DNA of 64,000 bases from Eurosta solidaginis. Taxonomy: Eukaryota > Arthropoda > Insecta > Diptera > Tephritidae. The position numbers and the translations under genes are program-made. How positions within the stretch are numbered: the stretch's first letter is position 1; each line of letters begins with the position of its first letter. The DNA lies in assembly GCF_040869045.1 (NCBI RefSeq), contig NC_090319.1:260850897-260914896 (forward strand), written 5' to 3'. The notes under the pieces were generated by a model that was given only the letters and a program-made list of their open reading frames with translations, did not search any database and was not told the origin of the DNA. Positions 61,433-64,000 of this stretch are shown here, one piece after another.

Positions 61433-61838
61433 GCCTAACCCCCAGCGGGTTAGGGGGCCTAGAATATACCCGCGGTAGGTATGCCTGTCGTAAGAGGCGA
61501 CCAAAATACCAAATTGCGCAACTCTCTCAAGGGGTTGCCAGCACATTATATAACTTCTGCAACCCAACGTCAACCTCACCTACCCGTGGCGAATCCTGTT
61601 TCATTAACAGCAGGCTCTGGCGACCCCGAATTCCTGCTGGATCTAGAGGGTGGGAGGGCGGATGGATAGAAGGATTCATGTGGTCATACCAAATCGTTCC
61701 CGAGATGGTCGGGATGGTACCTTTATGATGCTTGTTAACGTAACGTACCGCATCTGCATTCGGCAAAGGACCATCAACATCGATAACACTCCCCAAAGCC
61801 TTCGGGGAATTTTCTTATCGCTACAACAACAACAACTG
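61433..61838 (+). repeat. CAA-tailed SINE-like repeat, full length
   Basis: From CTAACCCCCAGCGGG to TTATCGCTACAACAACAACA, with all body words and the hairpin. ACTGTCTTGT occurs a few bases before and directly after it, possibly a TSD with a longer 5' end than in copy 2. Confidence 0.85.
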
Positions 61839-61994
61839 TCTTGTGTCACTTAGGCAGTGCAGATGAGGTGATCCACCGTATTCTCCTCTACATTTCCTTT
61901 ACAATTCCTGCAGCAACAACTTCCAAACTTTCTGGGTGCATACCAATAAGGCAGTGCACAGTTAGTACTCCAACAACTACGGAAATTTTATCCC

Positions 61995-62480
61995 TACTCA
62001 CTTTTAGATCCCACTTTTGCCGGGTTGCTTAGATGCACGACATCCCGATGTTAGTAGCTATCTTTCCTTGGACTGATGGTACCTCTCCTCTTTTAGCATT
62101 GCTTGCATGCGGCAAGGAGCATATCTAAGCATTCTTTTTCAGTAAGAATCTGCCTGTATTTGAGGTGTACACGGTTCTTATTTTGAAGAGATAGGCAGTA
62201 GTTTAGTGTTAGTTCGGAAGAGATTTGATAGCCGCCTGCATATCGTTGCCGACACATTGCGTTCCTGTCCTTATTGAGACTTCCATGATGGCTGACACTT
62301 CTGCCTGTGGACACTACAGTTATCGAGTAGTCTGAAGGAAAGTTGGTGATCTAGGTCCCTTCAGTACACTTCTCCTCCAACTCTACCGTTAAGCTTAGAA
62401 CCGTCCACGTATATGGAAATGCTGCCGTCAACAGCAAGGCACCTATCTGACTTCACCAATCATCCACTGTTCTTGTCGCA
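61995..62480 (-). pseudogene. LINE RNase H remnant
   Basis: The minus strand reads AVDGSISIYVDGSKLNGRVG, the first RNase H motif with its catalytic Asp, followed in broken frames by words like LSFRLLDNCSV and, further on, STGRSVSHHGSLNKD. This is the R1/I/LOA-type RNase H tail; many stops. Confidence 0.6.
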
Positions 62481-62499
62481 CAGTGATCTGCGCAAGGAG

Positions 62500-62879
62500 A
62501 AAAAAACTGTATTTTGTTTAGCATCCTAGAGTGTCCTATGGTTTTAATGTTCCAAGAAAAGGATGTCAAGAATGAATCGTTTGCGTCTCAAAAAGTACGC
62601 ACCGTAGGCTTGCTTTGTAATCGACACCTTCGAATTCAGTGCAGAAGTTTCTCCAATTCTCTCTCTTTGCCTATCTCCGGCCTTTTTTTGTGGTTTCTCT
62701 GTTTATCTTTGTGTTATAGCCATTGTGAGCTTTGAAAGCTTTTAGATCTGTTGACCCGTTTTCTATAGTATTTGAGAGATAAGCTTTTGCTGAGACATTT
62801 GAGATTGCCGATCGCCACCAGATCCTCCAGCTGCTCCGTTGACGAGGGGCTTTATGAGAGCAGTGCCGGCAGGTCTCAT
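62500..62879. other. No gene seen
   Basis: The frame 62514-62735 has no recognisable domain. The stretch may belong to the upstream part of the LINE remnant that follows. Confidence 0.4.
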
Positions 62880-63305
62880 GCTAGCAGTTCATTATGAAGT
62901 TCCTAGTATGTGTTCGAGAGAAAAGTTCTTCGAAAGATGTATGGACCTCTACGCGTTGGCGATGGCGAGTACCGAAGAAGATTTAATGATGAGCTGTACG
63001 AGCTATACGCAGACATCAACATAGTCCAGCGAATTAAAACGCAGCGGCTGCGCTGGCTAGGCCATGTTATGCGAATGAATGATGATGCTCCAACCAAGAA
63101 AGTGTTTCTATCGGAACCCGCCTATGGAAGCAGATATAGAGGGCGGCCCCCACTCCGTTGGAAGGACCAGGTGGAAAACAATTTAAACTCCCTTGGTGTG
63201 ACCAATTGGCGCCGGTTGGCGGAGCGAAGGAGAGACTGGCGCGCCTTGTTGGACGGCCATAACCGTTTAGACGGTTAAGCGTCAGTTAAGTAAGTAAGTA
63301 ATTAA
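62880..63305 (+). pseudogene. 3' end of an RTE-like LINE
   Basis: The frame 62910-63278 reads RIKTQRLRWLGHVMRMNDDA, RGRPPLRWKDQVENNL and NWRRLAERRRDWRALL, the well-known C-terminal tail of RTE-type endonuclease/reverse transcriptases. The copy ends with repeated TAAG units (63287-63305), the 3' tail of the element. The catalytic parts are missing through 5' truncation. Confidence 0.8.
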
Positions 63306-64000
63306 GTATGTATTACGTAGGTTACGACTCACAATAAGCTGGTCAATGAAAAATTCTAACACTACTTCAATATAATGGGGTCTGAAAAGGAGTGTTCCTC
63401 AAGTACTCGCCATATTTAAACCCATCCATAAACTCTTTCGCAACAAACAACGACCCTTTTGGGTATTTAAAAATAAAAGATGGTTCAATACCTAAATTGC
63501 AACGATCGATTTCTGCTGTAGTTCAAACTATATTTGAGTATAAATTACTAAAATCAAATAACTTTCCAAAAGTTGAAAATACATGATGCCATTTAAAATT
63601 GTGGTCTTATTGTATGGCACACCACTGTACTAATGCGCATATTATTTACGATTTTCTTTATATAAGGCTAACGGCTTTGTCAAGCATTTACTTAGAATGT
63701 ATTTGGGGGACAACAACAGCTTTAAAAGATTCATTGCAGCACAAAAAATCATTGCAGCATTTAATAATCAAACAGGCGATACTCGACAAAACGAAATTGG
63801 TAAAGTGTTTTACAGTCAAGGCGGTGCCAGCCATTTCGGGTAAAGCACACACTTGTTGTGAAATCAGATAGAGACCTTCTATTTCTCTGCAACCAAAGAT
63901 GATAGGAATCATGATGATTTATTCACATATTATGACGAAGGCAGCGCAATGGGTGGGCTTTGACTTGCTTCATGATGTCCTATGGTATCACGGAGAAAAT
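63306..64000. other. No clear gene; possible transposase scrap
   Basis: 63392-63586 contains KYSPYLNPSINSF, faintly like the YSPDLNPIE end of Tc1/mariner transposases, but without other support. 63599-64000 shows nothing recognisable. Confidence 0.35.

Noticed and set aside
63392..63586. Tc1/mariner transposase fragment (YSPYLNP)
   Set aside because: Only one short word fits; no other DDE motif, TIR or TA duplication could be found.

Overview
The window is nuclear DNA of a higher fly (Brachycera; a tephritid-like fruit fly is an inference from the repeat landscape). The evidence is intron-containing, AT-rich host genes whose products resemble Drosophila proteins (RNA polymerase II second subunit, nicastrin, HDAC11) set in dense transposon DNA. 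There are no bacterial operons, rRNA genes or CRISPR arrays.

Host genes. The last two exons of HDAC11 (+) are at 772-1112. Five exons of nicastrin (-) are at 11098-13582; the exon carrying the signal peptide was not found, and one intron uses a GC donor. A complete seven-exon RpII140/RPB2 gene (-, 1176 codons plus stop) is at 18293-24348. A three-exon secreted lipocalin-like gene with a hydrophobic, GPI-signal-like C-terminus (-) is at 44714-45508. An unrecognised, probably secreted protein (-) is at 60596-61061.

Mobile DNA fills most of the rest. 1-17.5 kb: a LINE tail, CAA-tailed SINE-like repeats, a nearly intact APE-type LINE (5886-9861, with a 2A-like motif and a PHD-like finger) inserted into a SINE, hAT-like MITEs and a solo Gypsy LTR. 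18-24.3 kb: RpII140, whose introns carry two SINE families and degenerate simple repeats. 25-30 kb: MITEs inside MITEs, up to four or five levels, many with readable target-site duplications (TSDs). 30-34.8 kb: a decayed LINE ORF1 and a long foldback element. 34.9-43 kb: a solo Gypsy LTR split by a Harbinger-like MITE and by a 7.4-kb BEL/Pao element that has lost reverse transcriptase but carries a third ORF. 43-52.2 kb: LINE and Helitron pieces, the lipocalin gene and a 6.4-kb decayed hAT transposon with a nested element. 52.4-57 kb: a tRNA-derived SINE and a Gypsy 5' LTR with a SAP-domain Gag-protease ORF. 57-60.2 kb: a TIR element filled with a large palindrome, a hAT-like MITE and a SINE-bearing MITE. 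60.2-64 kb: the secreted gene and three more LINE or SINE remnants.

The host genes show no shared pathway or co-regulation. The relationships that can be read are between mobile elements: insertion order from nesting, a LINE and a SINE sharing one 3' tail type, and repeated reuse of the same MITE families.
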